From: Rhyacichthys aspro
Lineage: Eukaryota; Chordata; Actinopteri; Gobiiformes; Rhyacichthyidae
Direction of reading: 5' to 3'
DNA: 64,000 bases
NCBI GenBank assembly: GCA_036850595.1
Contig: CM072159.1
Coordinates: forward strand, 1,850,529-1,914,528
Positions 13,801 to 28,800 of the stretch are shown here, one piece after another. Made by a program: the position numbers and the translations under genes. Below the pieces are notes generated by a model. It searched no databases and had not been told where the DNA came from. It saw nothing but the letters and a program-made list of their open reading frames with translations. Positions within the stretch are counted from its first letter, which is position 1, and each line of letters begins with the position of its first letter.

Positions 13801-16800
13801 TTTTCTTGCATGATCTGTGTTGCGTGAAAACACATTGGTAAGAAAAGTGAGGAGGCAGGACTTTTGTGTGTTGTGAACTGCAGACAGACTTGGAGGCTCT
13901 AGGTGAGAATTTAAACCTGTGCACACACCTGAACCTCTGCAGATGTACTCACAGGATATAGATCTACCTGAATGTTATGGAGCGAATCGGGTCATCATCT
14001 GTGTTGTGAACAGGAAGTGCTTTGAACGGCTCATCCTGATGTTGAGTTGGATCCACTTCCTGCTTCTCAGAAAACTCGCAGTGGTACAAAAAACCTGAGT
14101 CATAGCCTCCCTGAGAAATCAAGGAAAGAAAGAAGTCAGTAATATCTGATACACAGCATTAACCAAACAGAGGATTTAACTGTGGAGCAATTAGTTTTTG
14201 CAGTAGATTTTTTTAATAATTAATAAAACCACAAACCACATTTAATAAATGGGAAAATTCCCCTTTTTGGAAACAGTTAATCTTTTAGCTGGATATTTTA
14301 TCATGAAATCAATGACAACGCCTCCTGGCGCTGGCAGAGACACAGGCAGGCACAAGATGGCCGTGCCAGGCAGAAGCAGTTTCACACCACGCCGCAAGAT
14401 ACGGCCCAAAGACACAAAACTGAAAGAGCTGGCTCAAAAGAGGACAAGGTGTGTAAGGTGATAGAGCAGCCAGTGGATATTTAAGATCAGTGAACTCTTT
14501 TCTCCTCACTGCTATATGTCTTGATATACTTACATATATACATATAGATATACTTGATAATACTTGAGCTTGTAGAAGCTTAAATGAGTGGTGAGACATT
14601 ATAAAGACATGATGAGTGTCCTTTTGCGTCACTAACAACATTAAAATCTGTCAGGAGACTGCCATAGGCTTTACCATGGAGAGCCAGAAGCGCCCGGGCT
14701 GGGAGTAGAACCCGCAGTAGAGAGGGCTGGGAGGGTTGGGGAGGAAGATTCGAGGCAGCTCCTCCTCGTCCTCCTCGGGCTCTGGTTTCTCAGGATTCTT
14801 TGACTGTTTACAACGCTCCTCTGACTCTTTACGCTTCTTCTCCTTTACGGCTTGGCGTCTTGCTATTTCCTCCTGTCTCTGAAAAACAAGGCATCTCCTT
14901 AAAATGCACTAATTTGTGTTTTATATTTTGACAAACCCTAAAACATCCATATTTCAGGGAACATGATTAGAATGTGCTTTGATCTTTAGCAGTTACGATT
15001 ATTTTACATGATTAAACGTAAATATAGAGTTCACTGTAAATATATCTGGTTTTGAATCTGTTAGCAAAATATGGGTATAGCAAACATATTTCATCAAGTC
15101 AGATGCATAAAACTAACTCAAATGCATAAAGATACATAAAACTTAACAAATGTGTGTACAATAGAGTGAGGGGTTTAACTGGAAATTTTTACTCTGAAGT
15201 TAGCCATAGTAACAAAAATGGTAAGCTGGGCAGACAATAAGGCTTGAATAGGTGGCAAGCTTCATAATTTTTTCTCTTTCTTAGTGATAATCTATATGTT
15301 GAATTGAGAGAGAAAAGCATTTTTTAAACTTATTTTTATCCGTTTTAAATGGCACAAGTTTTTCTAATGGAGGGGCAGACACACTATGTGTTGGAGCCTG
15401 ATTAGATTAACAATTATTTTTCTTTTTCAGCAGTTTTGACAACTTTTGACAATAGATTTGACTTGAATTACAGTGATAGGTTAAATAAAATGGTAAATTC
15501 ATGTCAAATTCTGTTGACATTCATTGGCCAGACCTTGATTCGTGATTTGATGCTTTTAAACCTAAAAGTCCTGGTCTTTGCTGCTGATAACTGGAAGGTC
15601 TGGCTCTGGTTTGAAGTGTCCAGGTCAGAACTCTGAACCTCAATGACGTGACCATTCTGACACAGGACCAACAGCCGGTTCTCACTCTGCAACAATCATT
15701 CACAGAGTTAAAAGAGGTGGAAGTGTGATTTGTGGCTGTATCGTTTTATGAGTGAAACTCACGTGGGAATGAGGAGACCACTCCAGAGCCTGCACAGGCC
15801 CAGGAACATGAATGAAACCAATAGGGGAGTATTTTTCACCAGCACTGAAGAAGAACACAGTGCAGTCTGAACTCTGTGGAGGAAAGAGAGAACACAGATT
15901 AAACAAGGACTAAATCACAACTAATACAGACATACTGTATATATTAGCACTAAAGCAGGACTAAAACAAGGCCGAAACTTGGATTAAAATCAAGACTAAA
16001 CAAGGATGAAACACTAAAGTTAATAGGGAATAAAGTAAAACCAAAACAAAATGCCTAAATAAAACAAGAAGTAAACCAGGCCTAAATAAGAAGTAAACCA
16101 GAATTAAACTATGCGTAAACTACGAGTAAACCAGGACTACACAGGACTGAGCCAGGACTAAAGCAGGACTAATTTCCATCTCCTTACTGCAGTGGCTAGT
16201 ATCTCTCCGTTCCGCTCGTACGCCACAGCTGTCACTCGAGTGCTGTGGGGTTTGATGGCCTGTCTGAGTCGCAGTTCAGCATCTCCTTTGCGGCTTCGTC
16301 CTGTGACCGTCTGCAGCCTTTGGGGGTCATACACATCCAAAATCCGGACCACCCCATCTTCAAAGCCTACCACCAGTTGTCCTCCACCCCGGTTCACCTG
16401 CAAAAGACACCACAGCCTCATAGACTGAAAACCAGTGAGTATCTGGTGTGATCACAATTTGCCTCATGCAGTGAAACACATCTCAGTTGATCAGGTTGTT
16501 GATTGTGGCCTGTGGAATGTTATGGTCCACTCGTTTTCAATGGCTGTGCGAAGTTCATTGAAATTGGCAGGAACAAGAACAGGCTGTGGTCTACGCCAGA
16601 GATGGGGACTCGTTACAGCGACTTGGGCTCGAGTCGCACTTAAGTCGCTACAGACAGAGACTTGCGACTCGACTCGGACTCGTGGTCCAAAGACTTGGGA
16701 CTTGACTTGGACTCGCAGTTTGAGACTCGTTGACAATGAACCTTTTCCCACCTGCTCGGCGCTCTTTTTATTAGGCCCGAGCCGGCGGTAGGCCGGGAGG

Positions 16801-19800
16801 GCCTATTATAACTGTATGCGTCCGTTATTAGGCCCGAGCCGGCGGTAGGCCGGGAGGGCCTATTATAATTGTATGCGTCCGTTATTATTATTATTATTAT
16901 TCCGCTTTTTTCTGCTCTTTGAGCGCAAATTTCGCCCCCTGAACATGCACGAAAAATCAAGAAACTTGGCCCAAAATTCAAGCCCGGCGAAAAATTAATT
17001 TACATTGGGTCCGCAAGGAAATATACAAAAAAATGACTCAGTGGCGACCCCTGGAAAATCAAAATACATTGGGCCTATGGAAAGTGAAAGTGCATTTTTT
17101 CCAACATAGGCTAACGCAACTTGGTAGATACATAGCCTACCGTAAGGCAAACAAAAAATTATATTATGGCCCGACCTGAAACCAAACAGGAAGTCCGCCA
17201 TTTTGGGTGGAATATGCGACGTCCTAAATCGCACCCCTCATTCCCAATCTAATTTCTCGTAGGATTTTCATCCAAAAGGCTCTATATTTGGTCAGAATCA
17301 TCTAGATACATGAGCCGACAAAAATTATCGAATGGTTTTTTGATATCTTGATGGGTGTGGCTGTGACAAGCCCCTAACGAGGAGGCCATTTTTGGGAAAA
17401 TAAAATCTCCTGTAACTTTCACAAACATTGTTGGATTTAGTTGGACCCAATGAAGCGTTTGTGCACATTAATGACCTGAACACAATGATATGCAAATTCT
17501 AAGGCTATCTTTAAAACTGGCTCTCCAGCGCCCCCTAAAAATTTATAATGGGGGCCAAAAATTTAGTTTGTCGTAGAGACACGATATTTGGTACACACAT
17601 CCCTTATCTCATGACGAACAAAAAAGCCAATCACAATGACCCAGTATCTACAATTGTGTTGCCGTGGTAACACCCAAAATATGTAATGTAAATGAATGGG
17701 AGAATAAATTGAACACTAAACTGAGTTCTTAAACGTATCACAATGTGCACCAAACTTTACCCAAAATTCAAGACCATTGATTAATAATTTTTTTTGGCAG
17801 AGCCATTACAATCTAAAAAAAGGGGGCGCAATAACGCACCCTGGAAAATGGAAAATACATTGGGCCTATGGAAAGTGAAACTACATTTATTCAAACATAC
17901 GCTAACACAACTTGGTACATACATAGCCTATGGCAAGGCAATAAATTTTTTGTATTATCGCCCCACCTCAAACCAAACAGGAAGTCCGCCATTTTGGGTG
18001 GAATATGCGACGCCCAAAATCGCACCCCTCATTCCCAATCTAATTTCTCGTAGGATTTTCATCCAAAAGGCTCTAAATTTGGTCAGAATCATCTAGACAC
18101 ATGAGCCGACAAAACTTATCAAATGGTTTTTTGATATCTTAATGGATGTGGCTGCAATGAGCCCCTAACGAGGAGGCCATTTTTGGGAAAATAAAATCTC
18201 CTGTAACTTTCACAAACATTGTTGGATTTAGTTGGACCCAATGAAGCGTTTGTGCACATTAATGACCTGAACACAATGATATGCAAATTATAGGGCTATC
18301 TTCAAAACTGGCTCTCCAGCGCCCCCTAAAAATTTATAATGGGGGCCAAAAATTTAGTTTGTCGTAGAGACACGAAATTTGGTACACACATCCCTTATCT
18401 CATGACGAACAAAAAAGCCAATCACAATGACCCAGTATCTACAATTGTGTTGCCGTGGTAACACCCAAAATATGTAATGTAAATGAATGGGAGAATAAAT
18501 TGAACACTAAACTGAGTTCTTAAACGTATCACAATGTGCACCAAACTTTACCCAAAATTCAAGACCATTGATTAATAATTTTTTTTGGCAGAGCCATTAA
18601 AATCTAAAGAAAGGGGGCGCAATAGCGCACCCTGGAAAATGGAAAATACATTGGGCCTATGGAAAGTGAAAGTGCATTTTTTCCAACATAGGCTAACGCA
18701 ACTTGGTAGATACATAGCCTACCGTAAGGCAAACAAAAAATTATATTATGGCCCGACCTGAAACCAAACAGGAAGTCCGCCATTTTGGGTGGAATATGCG
18801 ACGTCCTAAATCGCACCCCTCATTCCCAATCTAATTTCTCGTAGGATTTTCATCCAAAAGGCTCTATATTTGGTCAGAATCATCTAGATACATGAGCCGA
18901 CAAAAATTATCGAATGGTTTTTTGATATCTTGATGGGTGTGGCTGTGACAAGCCCCTAACGAGGAGGCCATTTTTGGGAAAATAAAATCTCCTGTAACTT
19001 TCACAAACATTGTTGGATCTGGTTGGACCCAATGAAGCGTTTGTGCACATTAATGACCTGAACACAATGATATGCAAATTCTAAGGCTATCTTTAAAACT
19101 GGCTCTCCAGCGCCCCCTAAAAATTTATAATGGGGGCCAAAAATTTAGTTTGTCGTAGAGACACGATATTTGGTACACACATCCCTTATCTCATGACGAA
19201 CAAAAAAGCCAATCACAATGACCCACTATCTACAATTGTGTTGCCGTGGTAACACCCAAAATATGTAATGTAAATGAATGGGAGATTAAATTGAACGCTA
19301 AACTGAGTTCTTAAACGTATCACAACGAGCACCAAACTTTACCCAAAATTCAAGACCATTGATTAATATTTTTTTTGGCAGAGCCATTAAAATCTAAAAA
19401 ACGGGGGCGCAATAGCGCACCCTGGAAAATGGAAAATACATTGGGCCTATGGAAAGTGAAAATGCATTTTTACCAACATAGGCTAACGCAACTTAGTACA
19501 TACATAGCCTATGGCAAGGCAAACAAAAAATTATATTACGGCCTCACCTCAAACCAAACAGGAACTTCGCCATTTTAGGTGGACTATGCGACGCCCAAAA
19601 TCGCACCCCTCATTCACAATCTAATTTCTCGTAGGATTTTCATCCAAAAGGTTCTAAATTTGGTCAGAATCATCTAGATACGTGAGCCAACAAAAATTAT
19701 CGAATGGTTTTTTGATATCTTAATGGGTGTGGCTGATACGAGCCCCTAACGAGGAGGCCATTTTTGGGAAAATAAAATCTCCTGTAACTTTCACAAACAT

Positions 19801-22800
19801 TGTTGGATCTGGTTGGACCCAATGAAGCGTTTGTGCACATTAATGACCTGAACACAATGATATGCAAATTATAGGGCTATCTTCAAAACTGGCTCTCCAG
19901 CGCCCCCTAAAAATTTATAATGGGGGCCAAAAATTTAGTTTGTCGTAGAGACACGATATTTGGTACACACATCCCTTATCTCATGACGAACAAAAAAGCC
20001 AATCACAATGACCCAGTATCTACAATTGTGTTGCCGTGGTAACACCCAAAATATGTAATGTAAATGAATGGGAGAATAAATTGAACACTAAACTGAGTTC
20101 TTAAACGTATCACAATGTGCACCAAACTTTACCCAAAATTCAAGACCATTGATTAATAATTTTTTTTGGCAGAGCCATTACAATCTAAAAAAAGGGGGCG
20201 CAATAACGCACCCTGGAAAATGGAAAATACATTGGGCCTATGGAAAGTGAAACTACATTTATTCAAACATACGCTAACGCAACTTGGTACATACATAGCC
20301 TATGGCAAGGCAATAAATTTTTTGTATTATCGCCCCACCTCAAACCAAACAGGAAGTCCGCCATTTTGGGTGGAATATGCGACGCCCAAAATCGCACCCC
20401 TCATTCCCAATCTAATTTCTCGTAGGATTTTCATCCAAAAGGCTCTAAATTTGGTCAGAATCATCTAGACACATGAGCCGACAAAAATTATCAAATGGTT
20501 TTTTGATATCTTAATGGATGTGGCTGCAACGAGCCCCTAACGAGGAGGCCATTTTTGGGAAAATAAAATCTCCTGTAACTTTCACAAACATTGTTGGATC
20601 TGGTTGGACCCAAAGAAGCATTTGTGCACATTAATGACCTGAACACAATGATATGCAAATTATAGGGCTGTCTTTAAAACTGGCTCTCCAGCACTTTAAA
20701 ATGTGACATGCAGTCCTGCCCAAAACGTTTGTCCACGCGGTTGCGAGTGGAGGTGACACGCAGTCTTCCCGAGGACACGTGCCCCCTGCGGTCGCCAGGG
20801 AGGCGAGGGCCTTTATCGCCGCTTGCGGCTTTAATTATTATTATTCCCCTTTTTTCTGCTCTTTGAGCGCAAATTTCGCCCCCTGAACATGCACGAAAAA
20901 TCAAGAAACTTGGCCCAAAATTCAAGCCCGGCGAAAAATTAATTTACATTGGGTCCGCAAGGAAATATACAAAAAAATGACTCAGTGGCGACCCCTGGAA
21001 AATCAAAATACATTGGGCCTATGGAAAGTGAAAGTGCATTTTTTCCAACATAGGCTAACGCAACTTAGTATATACATAGCCTATGGCAAGGCAAACAAAA
21101 AATTATATTATGGCCCCACCTCAAACCAAACAGGAAGTCCGCCATTTTGGGTTAAACATGCGACCTCCAAAATCGCACCCCTCATTCCCAATCTAATTTC
21201 TCGTAGGATTTTCATCCAAAAGGTTCTAAATTTGGTCAGAATCATCTAGACACGTGAGCCAACAAAAATTATCAGACAGTTTTTTTTATTTTAATGGGTG
21301 TGGCTGCAACGAGCCCCTAACGAGGAGGCCATTTTTGGGAAAAGAAAATCTCCTGTAACTTTCACAAACATTGTTGGATTTAGTTGGACCCAATGAAGCG
21401 TTTGTGCACATTAATGACCTGAACACAATGATATGCAAATTGTAGGGCTATCTTCAAAACTGGCTCTCCAGCGCCCTCTAAAAATTTATAATGGGGACCA
21501 AAAATTTAGTTTCCTAGAGACATGAAATTTGGTACACACATCCCCTATCTCATGACAAACAAAAAAGCCAATCACAATGACCCCTATCTCCTAACGTGTT
21601 GCCGTGGTAACGCCCGAAATATGTATTGTAAATGAATGGGAGGATAAATTGAATGTAAACTGAGCTCAAACGTAACAGAAAGTGCACCAAACTTCACCCA
21701 AAATTCAAGACCATTGATTAATAATTTTTTTGGGCAGAGCCATTAAAATCTAAAAAGGGGCTCAATAGCGCACCCTGGAAAATGGAAAATACATTGGGCC
21801 TATGGAAAGTGAGAGTGCATTTTTTCCAACCTAGGCAAACGCTACTTGGTAGATACATAGGCTGTGTCAAGGCAAACAAAAAAATATATTATGGCCCCAC
21901 CCAAAACCAAACAGGAAGTCCGCCATTTTGGGTGGAATATGCGACGCCCTAAATCGCACCCCTCATTCACAATCTAATTTCTCGTAGGATTTTCATCCAA
22001 AAGGTTCTAAATTTGATCAGAATCATCTAGATACGTGAGCCAACAAAAATTATCGAATGGTTTTTTGATATCTTAATGGGTGTGGCTGATACGAGCCCCT
22101 AACGAGGAGGCCATTTTTGGGAAAATAAAATCTCCTGTAACTTTCACAAATATTGTTGGATCTGGTTGGACCAGAAGTGAAAGTGGAAATACATTAAGTC
22201 AATGGGAAGTGAAAGTACATTTTTTTTGCCGTAGAGTTACCAACTTTGGTACACACATTCCTTACACCGAGTCAAACAAAAAATATTATTATGGCTTTGC
22301 CCCCTGACAAACAGGAAGTCCGCCATTTTGGGTGGAACATGCGACTCCCAAAATCGCACCCCTCATTCAAAATACTACTTGTCCTAGGGTTTTCATCCAA
22401 AAGGCTCTATATTTGGTCAGAATCATCTAGACACATGAGCCGACAAAAATGATCAATTTATTGTTTGATATCTTAATGGGTGTGGTCGTAACGAGCCCCT
22501 AACGAGGAGGCCATTTTTGGAAAAAGAAAATCTCTTCTAACTTTCACATACACTGTCAGATTTGGTTGGACCCAATGAAGCGTTTGTCCACATTAATGAC
22601 CTGAACACAATGATATGCAAATGATAGGGCTATCTTGAAAACTGGCTCTCAAGCGCCCTCTATAAATTTATAATGGGGGCCAAAAATTTAGTTTGGTCTA
22701 CAGACATGAAATTTGATACACACATCGCTTATGTCATGCTGAACAAAAAAGCCAATGACAATGATCCCCTATCTACAACCATGTTGCCATGGAAATGCTC

Positions 22801-25800
22801 CAAATATGCAATGTAAATGAATGGGATGAAAAAATTCAACGCTAAATTGAGCACCTAAACGTAACTTAAACCGCACCAATCTTTACCCAAAATTCAAGAC
22901 CATTGAGTAATAATATTTTTTGCCACTGACATACAAATCCATAAAAAGGCACCGAGTCAAACAAAAATATTATTATGGCTTTGCTCCATGACAAACAGGA
23001 AGTCCGCCATTTTGGGTGGAACATGCGACGCCCAAAATCACACCCCTCATTCAAAAATACTACTTGTCCTAGGGTTTTCATCCAAAAGACAACAAATTTG
23101 GTCAGAATCATCTAGACACATGAGCCGACAAAAATTATCAATTTATTTTTTGATATCTTAATGGGTGTGGCCGTAACAAGCCCCTAACGAGGAGGCCATT
23201 TTTGGAAAAAGAAAATCTCCTGTAACTTTCACATACACTGTCAGATCTGGTTGGACCCAATGAAGCGTTTGTGCACATTAATGACCTGAACACAATGATA
23301 TTAAATAATGGGACTGTCTTTATAACTGGCTCTCCTTCACAGTAAAAAATGCAGTCTTGCCCAGGACATTTCTCCCCGATGTTGCAAAGGGAGGCGAAAT
23401 GAAGTCCTTTCGAGAACATTTACTCTTGCGGTTGCAAGGGGAGTCGACGTGCGGTCTTCCCGAGGAAACGTGCCCCCCCGCGGTCGCAAGGGATGCGAGG
23501 GCCTTTGACGCCGCTTGCGGCTTTAATTTCTTTTTCTATTTGTCAAACCAGCGGAGTGGAGATCTCTTTTTTAGATTTTGATATAAACTATTCAATTGTT
23601 ATTGAGAACAACAAGCCGCACGTCTTAGAGCCGCACGTCTCTGTCACTATATATATATATATATATAGTTTGCTAATCACTTTGAAACAAATGTTGGATT
23701 TGGAGACCAAACTAACCACAGGTGGATCCCAGCAGAGAGAGGTTCCTCCCTGAGTGAAGCGCCGGGACGTCAGCTGTTTCTTTGACATGAAATCAAACAC
23801 TTTAACTGAACCTGCGGATCAAAGATGAATTCAGAGTCAGACCACTTGAAGGCTCTCTGCCTCTACTTTTGAACACTAACAATTTCTTTTAACATTTGCA
23901 CATTACCTCACACCATCTGCAGTTACAGTTTTGTTACAGACATGTGACCCAGTCTAACGCTAGTTTACAATAAAAAATGAATTATTCAAATTGGTGTAAT
24001 AAACGGTGAAGAGCATAAGAACAGTGAAAACACATTAACATCATAAAGAGTGACCACTAAAATACTTTGTATACTTGTATTGTAAGTCATATTGACTGCA
24101 TTTTAGATACAATATCAGTTAGTGCAGGTGTTTCTTACATTGAAGCTGTATGTGAGTTAGTAAAAGCTGTTTTGCCCATAGATACCTTTTTATGGGATGA
24201 TTACGGGGTGATATCTCTTGAAGCAGTGAGCTGGCTGACTATTGCTTTTAGTAAGGTCTAAAACCTCCATACTATTTACGACCATTTCAACGGCACGTTA
24301 GGTTTTGTACCCTGTCTGTCTGTGGCTGTTGGTGTCTTGTGCTGTAACTCACGGTCCAGAGCAGTAGTGGCCATCAGGTGGCTTTTCCTGGATACATCCA
24401 TTCCCTGAATAGCTCCACAGTGGAACAGGAAGAGGCACTCAGGGTCAGGAGTCTGCACACATAAACACACAACGTCAAATCATCTTAGTGTGAGTCCAGT
24501 CGTTCTGAGAAGCACACATCTCGGGGGGAGCAATAGCTCAGTAGGTAGAACAGGGCTCCAATCCTGCTCCCTCCTGTTCATACCGTTGTTGTGTCCCTGG
24601 GCAAGACACCTCACCCACTCTGACACTGAATGTGTGAGTATGTTTGGTGGTGTTCAGAGAGGCCGTAGGCGCAGTATGCCTGCCACGTCTCTGTCAGCCT
24701 GTCTCAGCTGTGGCTATCGAAGTAGCTTACCACCACCAGTGTGTGAGTGTGGAATGAATAATGGACCTAATTGTGAAGTGCTTTGAGTGAGTTGAGTGAC
24801 AAAAAAGTGCCTGAATGATCCTAAGAGCTATGTTGTCAGGGGCTATATGCCCCTGGTAGGGTCTCCCAAGGCAAACAGGTCTTAGCCCGATAAAGAGCGG
24901 TTCAAGACCCCTTATGGATAACCCAATCCCCAGATGTGGAATCTAGTAATTTGGACATGAAACATCTGGCATTCTCGACGCAGCTCGGAGCTGTGGCCTG
25001 TTATGGCAGAAATCCCCGAACCTGGTGGTGGAAACCGGAAGTAAGGGATGCCATCAAGCTGAAGGAGTTCTATTGGGCCTTGTTGGCCTGTGGGACTCCT
25101 GACGCAGGAAAGGTACCAGCAGGCCACACGGACTGCAGCCCAGGTGGTTATGCAGGCAAAAACTCGGGTCTGGGAGGAGTTCGGTGAGGCCAAGGAGAAG
25201 GACTATCGGTCGGCCTTGAAGAGACTCTCGGCACCTCAGGAGGGAGAAACACTGTTCCACTAACACTGTTTACAGTGGAAGTGGGCAGTTGTTGACCTCC
25301 ACTGCAGAAATAGTTGGAAAGTGGAAGGAATACTTTGGGATCTCCTCAATCCCACCGACACGTCTTCCACTGAGGAAGCAGAGGCTGGGGTCTCAGAGAT
25401 GGACTCGTCCATCACCCCACCGCCGGGGGTGGATGAGATCCACCCTGAGTACCTCAAGTCTCTGGATGTTGTAGGGCTGTCTTGACTGACACGCCTGTGC
25501 AACATCTCATGAAGGTCGGGGACAGTACTTCTGGACTGGCAGACCGGGGTGGTGGTCCCTCTTTTTAAGAAGGGGGATCGGAGGATGTGTTCCAACTACA
25601 GGCGTATCACACTCCTCTGCCTCCCCGGAAAGTCTATGCCAAGGCACTGGAGAGGAGAATCCGGCCGATAGTCGAACCTCGGATTCAGGAGGAACAATGC
25701 GATTTTTGTCCCGGTTGTGGACACTGAACACTTTCCAGGGTGCTGAAGAGTTCATGGGAGTTTGCCCAACCAGTCCACTTGTGCTTTGTGGATTTGGAGA

Positions 25801-28800
25801 AGGCATTCGGCCATGTTCCTCAAAGCATCCTGTGGGAGTGCTCTAGGAGTATGAGGTCCGAGGCCCTCTGCTAAGGGCTGTCCAATGCCTGTATGCCCGA
25901 AGCAGGAGCTTGGTTCACATTGCCGGCAGTAAGTCAGACCTGTTCCTGGTGCATGTTGAACCCTGGCAGGGCTACCCTTTGTCACTGGTCCTGTTCATAA
26001 TTTTTTATGGACCACAGGATCTCATCTCTGCTTTTTGCAGATGATGTTATCCTGTTGGCTCCATCAGGCCAGGACCTTTAGCGTGAACTGGGACAGTTTG
26101 CAACCGAGTGTGAAGCGGACTATGTGTCTCGGTATTCCCCCAGAGGAGCTGAATGAAGTGTCTGGGAAGTGGGAAGTCTGGGTGTCCCTGCTTAGACTGT
26201 TACCCCCGGATAAGCAGAAGAAGATGGATGGAAAAGCTTAGTGTTGTTTGTAAGAGGAAACTGTTTCTTGTAAAAATGAATTTAAATTAAGCTAAAAGGT
26301 ACAAAACTATTCCAACGTAATTGTAAATGAAGAAAAGCAGTTATTAAGTGCTAAATGAATTATCAAAATAAAACATAAAAAAATAGCAATATGTACAACT
26401 TTAAAAATAATGAGTGCCCTCATACAAGGTTATATCCCTGAGCTAGTTTGATTTTGAGAAACCTGCTTTGGTCTGAACAGGTCTTACAGTACTGATACTT
26501 ACAGTGTGAGTGAAAGACAAGTCCAATTTCCAAATGGCCCCCATGGCATCCTGCACAGACAACAGTCAGCAGTTACTTATATTGTCATAGTGAAGCCAGA
26601 GGGTGGCCATGGAACTAGGGGTGAATTTTCAGCAGTGAGACCTGAGCAAACCAGATGAAGGAGTCAGGCAAGGAGCTCTTGACTAAAGATGTCAGACACA
26701 CGTTGTGCCCGATCACCAGCTCGTTCGTGGGTTCCATTTCAAAGTTGTTGCTTTCTCTCTGACTGTTGGCTCCATCAATGCTCTCAAAGTCCCAGCCCTG
26801 AAGGACATAAGACATATTTATTCATTAATTTATAATCATTCAGAAAGCAATACTCATAAAAGTAATTATTGGATTAGACAGTCAATTGACAGTCTCTTAT
26901 GAAAAACTATTTAAATTTTGACAAAACCAATTCAGTAGACAGTGAAATCTACAATACGGTATACAGAGCATGCTTGAAATGGACTGTTGCACTATTCCTT
27001 CATTAACAAGCAGCATATGGTGGCATATAGTGCTTGAACCTGTTGTGTGGTGATCATGACTGTATGTTCTGGTCTTTACCCTAACAGCACCATCCGAGCC
27101 AATGGTCATGAGTTGTCCCTCCTCCAAAGCAAAGGGCAGGACAGTCCCAGCGTGGCAGGTCTGTCCTTCTTTACGGCAGATCTCCACCTTGATGGTGTTT
27201 CCATCCCACAACAGCAGGTTTCCCCAGTCTGAGCCTGACACCACCTGACACAAAGGATATTGATTATTGCCAATTTTCATATCATAGACTTTATCTGCCA
27301 ATAAAACTTTGATCACATGCAATACAAAAGTGGGTTTTTGCCAAGTTTACAACTGCTTTCTTGACATATTGTTCATCCTCCTAGCTTGTATTTGTCACTT
27401 TAATCCTCAGTGCACATTGAACGTGTGAAGGCTGTTCAGAACTTTACTGTATGGTACTGTAGTGTTACATTATCTCTAGTGTGAAGAGAATGTACATTGT
27501 CCACACTGATTGGTCCTTTTGAATGGTTGAAATGTATCTATGGCAAATGCAGCTGTCTTACTTTTTTGAGGGCAAAAACTTCATGTCTGGGCAAATGAAT
27601 TATAAAATCAATATTTATGTTTAAAACTAAGTTAATTAATTTAAATACAAACACGTGAGTTTGTGAACTTATGTGTGGTTAGGAGTTACAGCATATACAC
27701 CTTTCCATCTGGTAAAACCACATAGCTCTCTATATCAGTGGCTGCTGTTTTGCCAAAATGTCCCATGAGCCCTTGCGGTTTCAGGCCTGTGAATGTGTTG
27801 ACCATTTTCCAGAACCTGAAAAAGACAAAAAAACAGGCATATGACCTTCACTGCCAGCAAAGGGGGCAAGGCGGGGGTGAACAAAGGAAAAAAGGCTTAC
27901 TTGATGTGTCCCAATCCAGAGGATGTGAGAAGGCCAGGGTTGTGAGGGGAGAAGCTCACTTTGTAGACGTCCTGGGACACAGCCTTACAGCTCAGCATCA
28001 CCTCTTCTTGTCTCCAGTCCCAGAGCGTCAGCATGTAGTCCGGAGTACCCCCCACGCTGGCCAGCAGCTTCCCATCTCCGCTGAAGTCCAGGCAGCTGTA
28101 GGCATGTTCTGTACCACCTGCACAGAACAATGCCAAGTAAAGAGTCTATTACTCTGAGTCTGTAAAGAGAGCTGGGTGATTGGGCAAAATGATCAAATGA
28201 CTTTTTTTGTACTTTTTTCCCACGCTTTGAATCCTGCGAGACAGACAGGTGGAAGAGGTGATGAGCAGAGGAAGACGCTAGTTTTAGGCTTAACTTTTAA
28301 CAAATGACAATGAATGGTGTGTGACAGAGCGCTTCTGAGGCTGTTCAACTCAGACACTGAGGAAGACGGCTTCAGTGGTTTCAGTGTGCAGGAGGGAGAT
28401 GAAGAGGGACTGACATGGTACAGTATTATAGGATAATATAACTTTTTATGCAGATATAACGCCGTTAGAGTCCTGTCTGAGCGTGCTGTTTGTGAGTGTA
28501 GTATACTTTATGTATAATGTTCAAAATGTCAATGTGCAAATGCTTTACTTCAGAAAAGAGCATTTATCACTTGCTAGAGTTATTTGAGATTTTGTGGAGT
28601 TATGACTATAGATTGCTAACATGTAGAGAAAAAGAGAAATATATTTGTCACAGTCAAAATGTAGTGAACATTGATGGAAGCTAAACATCGACTGTCAGTT
28701 GCTGTTTTTTTGTTTTTTTAAGAAGACGTAAAATACATTCGATACAATATTGACTAAAGTGTCTCTGACCAGTTTATGAAGGAGTGGCAGGACATGGCTG

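Noticed and set aside
17794..20468. Two identical 100-aa open frames in the tandem array (17794-18096 and 20166-20468)
   Set aside because: They are the same repeat unit seen twice; no protein family resemblance, and other units break the frame.
24522..24595. Possible tRNA gene
   Set aside because: The A and B boxes are intact but the sequence continues into a SINE body and the stem pairing is poor.
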